A stretch of 64,000 bases of DNA from an uncultured Eudoraea sp. (GTDB lineage Bacteria; Bacteroidota; Bacteroidia; Flavobacteriales; Flavobacteriaceae). Under the pieces are notes generated by a model. That model did not search any database. It was given only the letters and a program-made list of their open reading frames with translations, and had not been told where the DNA came from. The translations under genes were made by a program, and so were the position numbers. Location of the stretch: contig NZ_CANLGX010000001.1 in NCBI RefSeq assembly GCF_947490415.1, positions 372,001-436,000 on the forward strand, given 5' to 3'. This document shows positions 45,318-54,932 of this stretch, piece by piece. Position 1 is the first letter of the stretch; the number at the start of each line of letters is the position of its first letter.

Positions 45318-46022
45318 TTGTACTTTTCCAAGCTTTCAAATATAATAAATGATATCAACACGGTACTTCTACCGAGGTTGTGTTTTGGATGTAATGTTCA
45401 ATTATATCGAGGAGAGCAGCTCTTGTGTACACTTTGTCGGAACCAAATACCACTTACCGAATACGATTTTATTGAGCAAAATGCAGTGGATACGATATTT
45501 TATGGCCGAATTGACATAAAAAAGGCCTCTGCGTTCCTTTTTTATTCAGACCAAGGGATTGTTAAAAATTTAATCCACTTTTTAAAGTATAAAAATCAAC
45601 CTCAAATAGGGCAATTTTTAGGGGATTGGTATGGCCAGGTTCTAAAAGAAAGTAACGCACTAGACTATATTGATATTGTAATACCTGTTCCATTACATAA
45701 AATAAAGCTCAAGAAACGAGGGTATAATCAAGTATCCGGATTTGCAAAAAGAATTGCAGACCACCTTAATGCTGGTTATATGGAGCATATTCTTGTTAAA
45801 ACAGCCAATACGCGTACCCAAACAAAAAAAAACAGGTTTTATCGCTGGAGGAGTATGCCAGACCATTACAAAGTGACTAATCCAGATTTTTTATCTAACA
45901 AAAATGTATTATTGATTGATGATGTGATTACTACCGGTGCTACAATAGAAGCTTGTACCCGGGCCATAAAAGAGGCGAAAGATGTTACTGTTTCAGTTGC
46001 TGCAATGGCGGTTGTTCCTTAA
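45318..46022 (+). CDS. ComF-family phosphoribosyltransferase-like protein
   Basis: A 234-residue ComF homologue, the family required for natural transformation in several bacteria (late, single-strand DNA handling). The N terminus has the Cys pairs of a zinc finger (CFGC, CTLC), followed by a type I PRTase fold with LIPVPLHKIKLKKRGYNQ and the PRPP loop VLLIDDVITTGAT. The start is TTG at 45318, as expected for an N terminus around the LPRLCFGCN. Competence here is not otherwise evidenced. Confidence 0.88.
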   Translation: MYFSKLSNIINDINTVLLPRLCFGCNVQLYRGEQLLCTLCRNQIPLTEYDFIEQNAVDTIFYGRIDIKKASAFLFYSDQGIVKNLIHFLKYKNQPQIGQFLGDWYGQVLKESNALDYIDIVIPVPLHKIKLKKRGYNQVSGFAKRIADHLNAGYMEHILVKTANTRTQTKKNRFYRWRSMPDHYKVTNPDFLSNKNVLLIDDVITTGATIEACTRAIKEAKDVTVSVAAMAVVP

Positions 46023-46071
46023 TTTCACAATTCTTTAAATTAATTGTTTCTTTGCCTTATAGAAAAATCTA

Positions 46072-47691
46072 ATGCCTCGAATACAGCGTATTTTATCCTT
46101 TTTTTTTCTAATTGCAGTTGTTCTGGCCGCTTTACAGTGTGCCAGGAGAGGAACTCCTACCGGTGGGCCCAAAGACACTACACCTCCCGTTTTATTAAAA
46201 GCAGAACCTGAAAACCTTACCACTGAATTCAAGGCAAAAAAAATCAAACTCTATTTTGATGAATATATCAAATTGGAGGACGTTCAAAATCAGCTTATCG
46301 TATCTCCGCCTTTAAAATATAATCCTGAAGTTTCACCTCAGGGCGGGGCCAGTAAATATGTAGAAATCATTTTAAAAGATACTTTGTTAGAAAATACAAC
46401 CTATACCTTAAATTTCGGACAGAGTATCGTAGATAATAATGAGGGCAATCCTAACAGCTTTTTAACTTATGTTTTTTCTACAGGTACCTATATTGATTCA
46501 TTAACGGTATCGGGGGTAGTTAAAGATGCCTTCAATAAAAAAGCAGATGAGTTTATTAGTGTTATGTTATACGAAATAGATACTGCGTATACCGATTCAA
46601 CAACCTTTAATAAACCTCCGAATTATATAACAAATACGCTGGATAGTACCACTATCTTCCAACTTAAATACCTCAAAGCGGGTAAATATGCCATTATTGC
46701 CATCAAAGATGAATCCAAAAACAATGTATTCGATCAGAATACGGATAAAATAGGCTTTATTGAAGACACCGTCTCACTGCCAACGGATACTGTTTATCTT
46801 CTTAATCTTTTTAAAGAGATCCCTAACTATAGTCTAAAGACACCAAATTATGCGGCGGCTAACAAAATTATATTTGGCTATTCTGGTGGTGATGTAAAAT
46901 TAGATATTGAAGCTTTAACCGAAATCCCCGATTCTATAAGCACTCTTGTTGTCAAAGATCCTGAAAAAGATACGCTTAACTATTGGTTCACCCCTTTTGA
47001 AATAGATTCTATCATTTTTAAGGTGACTAATGAGAGATTGAGGAAAATTGATACGTTTACCGTAAAAACAAGAAAACTGGCGGCCGATTCTTTAATGCTT
47101 AGTCCCAGTCATCGAAGCAAAATAAACTTCGCTGATGAATTCTATATCACATCCAGTATTCCGGTTGTTGCTATAGACACAACAAAGATGGCTATTTTCA
47201 ACAAGGATACCATAGCAGTTAATTTCAAAGCTCAGTTAGACACCGCAAAAAACCGGATGCTTATGGACTTTGAAAAAGAGGCTGATGAGATCTATTTCCT
47301 AAATTTGCTTCCTAATTCTATTACAGACTTCTTCGGGGAAACTAATGATACGATTAACTATAGATTATCTACCGGTGGGTATGCTGATTTTGGCAATTTG
47401 CGCTTGAATTTAGCAGGTGAAATAACTTATCCCATTATTGTACAATTAACCGATGCAAAAGAAAAATTATACAGGGAAATATATGTGTCCGAAGCGAAAA
47501 CCCTGGATTTTAATACCCTTGAGCCCGGAAATTATCTTGTCCGGATTATTTTTGATAGTAATGGAAATGGGAAATGGGATACAGGAAATTATTTAAAGAA
47601 GATTCAACCAGAAAAAGTTATCTACTACCCAAGTGTTATTGAAATGCGGGCCAATTGGGAAAAAATTGAAACATTTACTGTTTTAGACTAA
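46072..47691 (+). CDS. Ig-like (SbsA/Big5-type) domain lipoprotein
   Basis: A 539-residue lipoprotein with lipobox LALQC (Cys23). A Gly/Pro segment RRGTPTGGPKDTTPPVLL follows, then a bacterial Ig-like domain (KIKLYFDEYIKLEDVQNQL, TYTLNFGQSIVDNNEGN; residues about 35-125), and further beta-rich domains with repeated Asp-Thr-rich strands up to the end (FDSNGNGKWDTGNYLKKIQPE, a DxNxDG-like loop). This family is widespread in Flavobacteriaceae; function not known, probably in the outer envelope. Its last 17 bases overlap the convergent nitrilase gene. Confidence 0.82.
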   Translation: MPRIQRILSFFFLIAVVLAALQCARRGTPTGGPKDTTPPVLLKAEPENLTTEFKAKKIKLYFDEYIKLEDVQNQLIVSPPLKYNPEVSPQGGASKYVEIILKDTLLENTTYTLNFGQSIVDNNEGNPNSFLTYVFSTGTYIDSLTVSGVVKDAFNKKADEFISVMLYEIDTAYTDSTTFNKPPNYITNTLDSTTIFQLKYLKAGKYAIIAIKDESKNNVFDQNTDKIGFIEDTVSLPTDTVYLLNLFKEIPNYSLKTPNYAAANKIIFGYSGGDVKLDIEALTEIPDSISTLVVKDPEKDTLNYWFTPFEIDSIIFKVTNERLRKIDTFTVKTRKLAADSLMLSPSHRSKINFADEFYITSSIPVVAIDTTKMAIFNKDTIAVNFKAQLDTAKNRMLMDFEKEADEIYFLNLLPNSITDFFGETNDTINYRLSTGGYADFGNLRLNLAGEITYPIIVQLTDAKEKLYREIYVSEAKTLDFNTLEPGNYLVRIIFDSNGNGKWDTGNYLKKIQPEKVIYYPSVIEMRANWEKIETFTVLD

Positions 47692-48457
47692 AATGATCCC
47701 TATCCTCTAAAAATTTAAATCGGGCCCTTAAATCCTTTAAATGTTTCAAGCTTAATGAAGCATAGAGAACCTCATCTTTTTTAGAGAAAACCATCTGATT
47801 TCCCAAAGGGTCATATAGGGCTGAATGGCCAGGGTATCTATGTGTATTATTATCCTCACCCAATCTATTAACCCCAATACAATAGCTCATGTTTTCAATA
47901 GCCCTTGCTTTCAATAAGGTATCCCAGGCTTCAATTCTGGGTTCAGGCCAATTGGCCACAAAAAGCAAAACATCATAATCTCCTTTATATCTCGACCATA
48001 CCGGAAATCGAAGGTCATAGCATATTAAAGGGCAAATACGGAATCCTTTATAAGAAATCACCAATCTCTTTGTCCCGGAATCATATACGTTATCCTCTCC
48101 GGCAAATGTAAAAGTATGTTTCTTATCATAGCTTTTGGAAGTACCATCAGGATATATAAAAAAAAGGCGGTTTGTAAAGTTATTTTTTTTCTTAAATGAA
48201 ATACTCCCAACCAAAGCCATGTTTTTTTCTCTGGCTGTTTCCTTCATCCATTTTACGGTAAATTCTCCCTCTTTGGCATTTACTCTTTCCGGATTCATTG
48301 TAAATCCGGTTGTGAACATTTCTGGCAGGATAATCATGTCCGTATCGCTTGGAATCTCCCTTATCTTTTCGGAAAACATTTGTCTATTCTCCAAAGGATT
48401 CTCCCATATTAATGCGGTTTGTATCAGCGCTATTTTAAGTACATTTTGCTCAATCAT
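47675..48457 (-). CDS. Nitrilase-superfamily amidase (omega-amidase-like)
   Basis: A 260-residue C-N hydrolase with the Glu-Lys-Cys triad: Glu46 in LPEMFTTGF, Lys112 in YDKKHTF, and Cys146 in ICYDLRFP. Length and the RFPVWSRYKGDYDVLLFVANWP segment fit omega-amidases and the YafV group, which hydrolyse alpha-ketoglutaramate or alpha-ketosuccinamate. The start is ATG at 48457, overlapping the ankyrin gene stop by one base (TAATG), so the two are cotranscribed. Confidence 0.9.
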   Translation of the reverse strand: MIEQNVLKIALIQTALIWENPLENRQMFSEKIREIPSDTDMIILPEMFTTGFTMNPERVNAKEGEFTVKWMKETAREKNMALVGSISFKKKNNFTNRLFFIYPDGTSKSYDKKHTFTFAGEDNVYDSGTKRLVISYKGFRICPLICYDLRFPVWSRYKGDYDVLLFVANWPEPRIEAWDTLLKARAIENMSYCIGVNRLGEDNNTHRYPGHSALYDPLGNQMVFSKKDEVLYASLSLKHLKDLRARFKFLEDRDHFSLKQ

Positions 48458-48945
48458 TACAAAATATCATTTTTGTCCAGAAGGGATATAATAGCTGGAA
48501 ATCCCTGCATTTTAGCATGATCCAGGGCTGTATTTCCCCGGGCATCTTTCATGGATACATCTGCGCCATATTCCAGTAACAGCTTTACTAATTCTTCCTT
48601 ATTAAAGGTAGCAGCATAAATTAGACAAGTGCCACCCATCTCATTTCTGACATTTACGTTAGCCCCTCTGTTTATTAAATCCTTGGCTATTTGAATTATG
48701 CCTTTAAAACTAGTCCCCATTAGCGCAGTATTCCCGGAAGCATCTTTAGCATCAATTTTAGCTCCCTGGTCCAAAAGGAAGTTCGTAATCTCTCTGTGAT
48801 CATAATATGTTGCAAGAATTAAAGGAGTTGATCCTCTCTGATCTAAAGAATTTACCAGGTCGGGGAATTCTGTAACCAATTCTTTAACTGTTTCAATATT
48901 TCCTTTTCTTATTTCGTTGAAAAAAGTTGTTACTGTGTCTTCCAT
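48457..48945 (-). CDS. Ankyrin-repeat protein
   Basis: A 162-residue cytoplasmic protein made of four to five ankyrin repeats of about 33 residues (QRGSTPLILATYYDHREITNFLL, GNTALMGTSFKGIIQIAKDLI, GGTCLIYAATFNKEELVKLLLEYGADV, GNTALDHAKMQGFPAIISLL). Such proteins mediate protein contacts; the partner is unknown. In many Bacteroidetes an ankyrin protein accompanies catalase, but here the coupled downstream gene is the nitrilase. Confidence 0.87.
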   Translation of the reverse strand: MEDTVTTFFNEIRKGNIETVKELVTEFPDLVNSLDQRGSTPLILATYYDHREITNFLLDQGAKIDAKDASGNTALMGTSFKGIIQIAKDLINRGANVNVRNEMGGTCLIYAATFNKEELVKLLLEYGADVSMKDARGNTALDHAKMQGFPAIISLLDKNDIL

Positions 48946-49010
48946 AAGAATTAAATGTATAAAAAAACTACCACTATTAGATCATACAAATGGTTACAGT
49001 TATTAATAAA

Positions 49011-50384
49011 TTATCGTATTCCCGGCGAATAATCTTCAGGTGCATTCCGTGGTAAATTTAAAGTTTCGGAACCTCCTGTATCATTATAAATGGTCCATTC
49101 ACTAAATGTAAAGACAGAGTTCCCGGTCACAATATTTATATTCCTTTCGGCTTTTCCATCCTCAAATTCATGATTTGTGCCGGAACCATCTTCTCCTATA
49201 ACTCCAAAGATATCAATTACAGTTCCAAAAGGGTCTATCAGTACTAAATTGTCATCGCCATTAGAATCTGCCGGGCTATTGGTTCCTGATTCAAAATCAG
49301 GAGGAAAGCCGTATATAGTTTCAAATTCCATGGCGTTTGGTGAGAAAACCAAGGTGCTATTTGAATCTATTATTATCCCTGAAAGATTAATTTCAGATCC
49401 TGAAGTAACATTATCATTCGTGTATCTTAATAAAAACCAACCATCTAATTGAATTTGATTGTTACCCGCGTTATAAAGTTCAATAAATCGGGCTTCAGCA
49501 TTATTATTGGGATCAGCTATCTCAGATATAAATATTTGGTCAGATGTCAAAAGAACTTCTGAATCTGCACAACGCTCATTTTGCATATCCATATCATTTA
49601 ATTTGCGAATGATTAACTGATAATCATTATTTTCTCTGTAAAGAACCGCAGTTACGGATCCATTACCCGAAGGTAATATTGTATCCTGAAAATCTGAATA
49701 TCCACTATTTAATAATTCAATCATACCACCATTGCAATCCGTAAGATTCCTTATGGTTTCCTCCTCCGGAAGAGCAAAGGTTAGGTTTTGTTCCTCCGCT
49801 ATTACCTCCAAACTTTCAAGTTGTATTAAAGTGCTTATTAAGTCTTCGCTTAGTTCTGATATGGAGATAATTTTAGGAACCAAATTACTAGTAGGATCAC
49901 ATGAAAGAAACAGATGATCCCATACCGCTGTAGCTGGCAGCCTTCCTATACTTAAATTTCCAAAAGACGTGAACACGCCTCCCAGCTTGTAAACACCTTT
50001 ACTCTTCCCTAAATATAGCCCCTTCAGCTTAATATAAATTTTCCTTCCCAACTCATAAAATAAGTAAGAATCCCTGAGTTCTATATCTATTTGAAAACCT
50101 GCTGTTGCGTTTATTGAATCATCTTGTATATGAAGTGTGCTAAAAAAATTTCCCGCCTGATCTGATGAGATAACATAACCCTCAATTACTAAATCCTGTT
50201 GTATTTGAATTACTTCTCCTTGAAATAAATTTTTGACCTCATCAAAAGTAACATTAGCCATTAATTGATTATTACAGGTAGTTTCCGGGCTCTTAAAATC
50301 AGGATCCTTTGCACAGCTGAAAATTAGAAGCAAACAATAATATTTTAGCAAAAAAGCTGGTTTCAATTTCTTTGTGATTTTCAC
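49011..50384 (-). CDS. DUF5689 / lamin-tail-domain lipoprotein
   Basis: A 457-residue lipoprotein with lipobox IFSC (Cys24), starting GTG at 50384. Residues about 35-265 resemble DUF5689 (VIEGYVISSDQAGNFFSTLHIQD, IYIKLKGLYLGKSKGVYKLGG), an OB-like beta domain. Residues about 280-410 are a lamin-tail (LTD) domain (IFISEIADPNNNAEARFIELYN, LDGWFLLRYTNDN, LVLIDPFGTVIDIFG). LTD modules are often attached to secreted nucleases and surface proteins. It lies 42 bases downstream of the TonB receptor and probably forms its surface lipoprotein partner. Confidence 0.82.
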   Translation of the reverse strand: MKITKKLKPAFLLKYYCLLLIFSCAKDPDFKSPETTCNNQLMANVTFDEVKNLFQGEVIQIQQDLVIEGYVISSDQAGNFFSTLHIQDDSINATAGFQIDIELRDSYLFYELGRKIYIKLKGLYLGKSKGVYKLGGVFTSFGNLSIGRLPATAVWDHLFLSCDPTSNLVPKIISISELSEDLISTLIQLESLEVIAEEQNLTFALPEEETIRNLTDCNGGMIELLNSGYSDFQDTILPSGNGSVTAVLYRENNDYQLIIRKLNDMDMQNERCADSEVLLTSDQIFISEIADPNNNAEARFIELYNAGNNQIQLDGWFLLRYTNDNVTSGSEINLSGIIIDSNSTLVFSPNAMEFETIYGFPPDFESGTNSPADSNGDDNLVLIDPFGTVIDIFGVIGEDGSGTNHEFEDGKAERNINIVTGNSVFTFSEWTIYNDTGGSETLNLPRNAPEDYSPGIR

Positions 50385-50426
50385 TTTAATAATTATTCAT
50401 ATCTATTTAGTTGACTCTATTTTATC

Positions 50427-53165
50427 TTAAAAGCTTATGGCAAGGTTCAAAAAATAAGTCCGTCCATAACCAAACCAATATTTAGGGCCAAATGATGGTG
50501 AACCACTGAGATTGTCCTGAACTAATTGTCCGTAATTACCATTTCTATTTTGCTCATAACCTCCGGTTCTAAAAACTGTATTAAATAGATTGTTTACACT
50601 CACAAATACACTTAGGTATTTTCCATTTAGCAACCAGGATTTACCTCCTAGAAGATTTAAGAGATAAATATCACCCAAAGGTTTTTGCTTTAAGATTCTA
50701 TCAACATTATCCGGTGTGGCAATATCAAATGGTTGACCTGTCTCGGGATTCAAATAAAAACTTCGGGTTCTTCTTATAGCTGATATACTTGTGTAATTAT
50801 CAGACAGATAATTGATTTTGGTGCTAATCCACCAGAACTTGGGATCTCTGTATTCCACTCCCAAAGAAAGTGCCATTTGGGGTCCGGTTGGTAGTTTATA
50901 GTTTTTAATTTTTGCTATTCCTAAGTCCTTTGTTCCTTCAATGTTGATCAAATTTTCTTCATCCCCTGCAGTATCAAAATTTATTGCCAGATTGGGATCA
51001 CTGGCATAAACATGCTTCCCCAGGGCAAAGGCCGCAGATAAATTTACAGATGAAGAAAGCTGGTAAGACAAACCCAACTCTATTCCCATATTGAGTTTAT
51101 CAAGATCAGTAATTACTTCTTGTACAAAATCTGAACCTACTCCTGCATCTACAAAGAAAAAATTAATATCAGTAAGCTTTTGAAAACGGGTATAAAAGCA
51201 GGTTAATCTTCCAATAAGGTTTGGAAACCTGGTAATGTAATTTATATCAAAACTCGTGATTTTTTCGCTATTTAAATTGGGGACGATTGCATTGTTCTCC
51301 CTTGGGTTTATAAAGGTATTTACCAGTAAAGGGGCTCTATTTAAGAGTATTCCATTTGTAATAATCCATTGTCTCCCATTAAATTTATAAGTAAATCCGC
51401 CTTTAATCCCATAATTCCTGAATTGAACGGGCTTACTTTTTCCCATTGAATTTTCGGGGAAGCGTTCATTTAAAAAATACCCATTTCTCTGGTTCCTTGA
51501 ATTGTTATAGTTAGCCGCTATAAAAAAGTTCCATTTACTTTTAAACATACTCATCTGGGCAAAAGCTTCAAATACTTGATAATTGAGAGTATAATCATAA
51601 TTAAAGGTATCTCCCTTACCCTTTTTTAATTGCCCATTTACATCATTTCGGGTTTCTGAAAAAGGATCTCTATCTGCATGATAATCTGCACCTAACAGAT
51701 CACTGATTTTAGCAAAATTATTGGAAATAGTGTTCCTAAAAGACAAATTCATGTCTATAGAAATCACGTCATTAGGCTTAATATTAAAGGTAGTATTTAG
51801 AGTCAATTGTTTGTCTGAGCTAGTATCGTTGTATAAAATATAGGCGGCCAGTCCATTCGCTAAGTTTGTAGAATTTGCTTTATAAAGATTTTCCCATTGT
51901 AATTGAGGTTTTAACAAAAAAGCTTTTTTAGCCAGATTAGCATTTAAAAAATTTGCGCCAATTGGGCTATTTATGTAAAAACTAGGTAAATATCTAAAAT
52001 ATGTGGGGTCGGGATTAGGAGCATTAAAATAACCTATCCTACTTTTTGAAAAGCTCCCAGATTGGTAAGATATTCCAGCATTGACACGAAGTTTTCGAAA
52101 TTTACCGTAATAGTTAAGCATAACTATAGGCTCCATAATTTTGCGTTCCCTTGAATTGCGATAGTATCCGTTCTGAAAGCCCCAATAGGGATTGTACTTA
52201 TTTCCGGCTAAGTGATATACCTCTTCGGTTATAGCTGCGGAACTGCCACGGCGATTGGAAGAAAGAATTCCCGTAAAAAGTAAACCATTATTAGTATTGA
52301 ATTGATACTCCATTGCGCCGTATACGGAAAAGGCATCATACAGTGTTCCGTTTATAAAACCTTCCTTTGCCCATCTTCTAGAGGCTGCAAGAGAATAGAT
52401 AAAATTACCCTTAGTCTTTCGGGAGGTATAACTTGCCATAATACGCCCGAAATAAGTCCGGTTAGAAAGGGAACCAGACAATCTAAATCCGGGGCGAAGT
52501 CCTGATGGTCTTGTGTCTATATTAGTAACACCCAGAAGGCCTCCAAACCGATATGGAGATGCCTTTAATCCTAAATAAAAATCCTGGTTCCTTAATACAT
52601 CATTTAGACCACCCCAATTGTTCCATTGTGGCCTCCCATCACGTAGTTTATTCATCAGGACTCCATTTATTAATATACTACCATTTCGGGAGTCGTAGCC
52701 TCTAACTTTAAAAAATGCCTGCCCAAAATCAAAAGCAGCGCGGTTTAAAAAGACATCCTGCGTAGCTGTTAACATCCCCAAACTTCCTCCCTCTAATTCC
52801 CCATCAATAATTTGGTTATCAGTCAGTGTTATTAAAATATCATTTTGATCAATAGAAACATCTTTTTCCAATAATATTCGCCCCAACTTTAATTCGTTTA
52901 GAGAGATGTCTACAGGAAGCCTTTTTACAATATATTCCCTGGCCTTTATGGCTAAAATGAATACCCCGTTTAAAGTTGTGATTATTTCAAACCTCCCTTC
53001 CTTATCAGTATATACTTTTAATGAAGTACCCTCAATTTCTATACCTGCATAAGAAATTGCCCGACCACTTTGTGCATCCCATATACTCCCGTTTATACTT
53101 ATTTGTTGGCCATTAAGTATTTGAAAAAATAAAAAGACTATAAAAATACAGCGGATAAATCGCAT
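50427..53165 (-). CDS. TonB-dependent receptor with carboxypeptidase-regulatory-like domain
   Basis: An outer-membrane receptor of about 912 residues. I chose the ATG at 53165 (MRFIRCIFIVFLFFQILNGQ) as it begins a signal peptide; ATGs at 53177 and an in-frame run upstream to 53273 are alternatives. Residues about 23-110 form a CarboxypepD_reg-like domain (ISINGSIWDAQSGRAISYAG); a plug with IIDGELEGGSLGMLTATQDV and FKVRGYDSRNGSILINGV follows, then a large barrel ending KYWFGYGRTYFLNLAISF. Cargo unknown. Partner genes are the DUF5689/LTD lipoprotein and the divergent nuclease-like gene. Confidence 0.88.
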   Translation of the reverse strand: MRFIRCIFIVFLFFQILNGQQISINGSIWDAQSGRAISYAGIEIEGTSLKVYTDKEGRFEIITTLNGVFILAIKAREYIVKRLPVDISLNELKLGRILLEKDVSIDQNDILITLTDNQIIDGELEGGSLGMLTATQDVFLNRAAFDFGQAFFKVRGYDSRNGSILINGVLMNKLRDGRPQWNNWGGLNDVLRNQDFYLGLKASPYRFGGLLGVTNIDTRPSGLRPGFRLSGSLSNRTYFGRIMASYTSRKTKGNFIYSLAASRRWAKEGFINGTLYDAFSVYGAMEYQFNTNNGLLFTGILSSNRRGSSAAITEEVYHLAGNKYNPYWGFQNGYYRNSRERKIMEPIVMLNYYGKFRKLRVNAGISYQSGSFSKSRIGYFNAPNPDPTYFRYLPSFYINSPIGANFLNANLAKKAFLLKPQLQWENLYKANSTNLANGLAAYILYNDTSSDKQLTLNTTFNIKPNDVISIDMNLSFRNTISNNFAKISDLLGADYHADRDPFSETRNDVNGQLKKGKGDTFNYDYTLNYQVFEAFAQMSMFKSKWNFFIAANYNNSRNQRNGYFLNERFPENSMGKSKPVQFRNYGIKGGFTYKFNGRQWIITNGILLNRAPLLVNTFINPRENNAIVPNLNSEKITSFDINYITRFPNLIGRLTCFYTRFQKLTDINFFFVDAGVGSDFVQEVITDLDKLNMGIELGLSYQLSSSVNLSAAFALGKHVYASDPNLAINFDTAGDEENLINIEGTKDLGIAKIKNYKLPTGPQMALSLGVEYRDPKFWWISTKINYLSDNYTSISAIRRTRSFYLNPETGQPFDIATPDNVDRILKQKPLGDIYLLNLLGGKSWLLNGKYLSVFVSVNNLFNTVFRTGGYEQNRNGNYGQLVQDNLSGSPSFGPKYWFGYGRTYFLNLAISF

Positions 53166-53282
53166 ACAAATTGCCATAAGGTTCAGACACAAAGTATTCT
53201 TACTCGCTGCATTTTGCATGCGGCACTCAGGTATAACTTGCCATAAATAAAACCTTGTAATTGTTAGAGACAATAAAACCCC

Positions 53283-54323
53283 ATGGTTTCAAAGCACCTA
53301 TTTTTGATTTTTATTCTTTTATCAAATATTGCTCAATCCCAAAAAGAGGACCGGTATAGTATTCGCACTATCGCTTTCTATAATGTTGAAAATCTTTTTG
53401 ATACGGTTAACGATTCACTATATTTTGATGATGAAATGACCCCGGAAGGAAATTACAAATGGACCTTAGCTCGTTATAGACTAAAAATAACTCATATAGC
53501 TGATGTACTTTCAAAGATTGGAAAATCAACTACACTGACTTGCCCCGATATAATAGGTCTTTGTGAGGTTGAGAATTTGAAAGTAATAGAGGACCTGGTA
53601 AAGCATCCCTTTCTTAGGCCTTACGATTACAATATTATTCATTATGATTCCCCGGATGAGAGAGGTATTGATGTGGCACTAATATATAAAGGCAGCCGAT
53701 TTATTCCAATGTCATTTAAGAGTCACAGACTTTTGATATTTAATGATTCTGATGTGCGAGACTACACCAGAGATCAGCTGTTAGTAGGTGGATTATTAGA
53801 GGGCGAAGAACTATATATTATAGTTAATCATTGGCCTTCCCGTAGTGGAGGAACAGCAAGAAGCAGGCCTTACAGAAAAGCGGCTGCTAGGCTCAACAGA
53901 AGAATAATAGATTCTCTGAGGAGACTTAACATTGATGCCAAAATAATTAGTATGGGGGATTTTAATGATAATCCTACTGATAGCAGTATAAAAAATACGC
54001 TGATATTGTCTGATAAGGAGAATGAAAAAAGTCCTGCTTTCTTTAATCCAATGGAAGCCCTATATAATAAAGGTGACGGGTCTCTCGCCTATAGAGATCA
54101 GTGGAGTTTGTTCGACCAAATTCTACTCTCAAGAAATCTTATAAATGAAAATAGGAATTCATATACATTTTGGAAAGCTGGTATCTATCACCCATCATTC
54201 TTAAGGAATAAAACAGGGAAGTACAAAGGTTATCCGTTTCGCACCCATGTAGCAGGAAGATACACCGGTGGATATAGCGACCATTTCCCGGTTTATGCTT
54301 TTCTAATAAAAAAAGCCGAATAG
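53283..54323 (+). CDS. Secreted endonuclease/exonuclease/phosphatase-family protein
   Basis: A 346-residue protein with a cleavable signal (residues 1-18) followed by an EEP fold: IRTIAFYNVENLFDTVND, DIIGLCEVENL (metal Glu), HYDSPDERGIDVALIY, NHWPSRSGG, MGDFNDNP and the terminal SDHFP. This pattern matches extracellular endonucleases or phosphodiesterases; a nucleic acid or phosphoester substrate is likely. It is divergent from the TonB receptor, with about 117 bases between their starts. Whether it is free, periplasmic or surface-bound is not clear. Confidence 0.88.
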   Translation: MVSKHLFLIFILLSNIAQSQKEDRYSIRTIAFYNVENLFDTVNDSLYFDDEMTPEGNYKWTLARYRLKITHIADVLSKIGKSTTLTCPDIIGLCEVENLKVIEDLVKHPFLRPYDYNIIHYDSPDERGIDVALIYKGSRFIPMSFKSHRLLIFNDSDVRDYTRDQLLVGGLLEGEELYIIVNHWPSRSGGTARSRPYRKAAARLNRRIIDSLRRLNIDAKIISMGDFNDNPTDSSIKNTLILSDKENEKSPAFFNPMEALYNKGDGSLAYRDQWSLFDQILLSRNLINENRNSYTFWKAGIYHPSFLRNKTGKYKGYPFRTHVAGRYTGGYSDHFPVYAFLIKKAE

Positions 54324-54326
54324 GAT

Positions 54327-54920
54327 TTACTCCGGAGTGGTAATTTTAATATTTCTCCATTTCACCTTTATTCCCCCGCCATCATGAATTTGTAGTGCTA
54401 TAGAGCCTTCTCCCGCACCAATTTTATCATCTTTAATGGAAACCATTTCCACTCCATTGAGCCAGGAAACAAGCTCATCTCCCATAACCCTGATTTTCAT
54501 CGTATTCCAGGTGCCTTCTTTAAGTACCTCCTCTTTTTCGGCTTCAGGTTTTATCAACCAGCCCCTGCCATAGGATTCATAAACCCCTCCGGTATGATGT
54601 CCTTTTGGGGCAACTTCTACCTGCCAACCACTAACTTTGGTTCCATCGACCGTAGACCTTATAAACACTCCGCTGTTACCATCCGCTTCCTGAAAAAATT
54701 CCAGTGTAAGTACAAAGTCCTTGTAATGTTTATCTGTTGCCAAATAACCGTATTGAGCGTCAGGGCCACTTTCAGAAACCAATAAACCATCTTCCACATA
54801 CCATTTTTCTGTGCCGTAAATAGTCCACCCGGAAAGATCTTTCCCGTTAAATAAAGATTGTTCCTGCGCCAGAGCTACTATGCTACAAAACAGGATTACC
54901 AGCGTATTGATTAGTTTCAT
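54327..54920 (-). CDS. DUF1080 (3-keto-disaccharide hydrolase-like) secreted protein
   Basis: A 197-residue protein with signal peptide (residues 1-18, ending ALAQ) and a concanavalin-like DUF1080 domain: LFNGKDLSGWTIYG at the start, DGNSGVFIRS, GWQVEV, and IALQIHDGGGIKVKWRNIKI at the end. Characterised members hydrolyse 3-keto-glycosides; others are uncharacterised. It ends 3 bases from the stop of the convergent endonuclease gene and lies 12 bases downstream of the small membrane protein. Confidence 0.87.
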   Translation of the reverse strand: MKLINTLVILFCSIVALAQEQSLFNGKDLSGWTIYGTEKWYVEDGLLVSESGPDAQYGYLATDKHYKDFVLTLEFFQEADGNSGVFIRSTVDGTKVSGWQVEVAPKGHHTGGVYESYGRGWLIKPEAEKEEVLKEGTWNTMKIRVMGDELVSWLNGVEMVSIKDDKIGAGEGSIALQIHDGGGIKVKWRNIKITTPE

Positions 54921-54932
54921 AATTTATATAGT

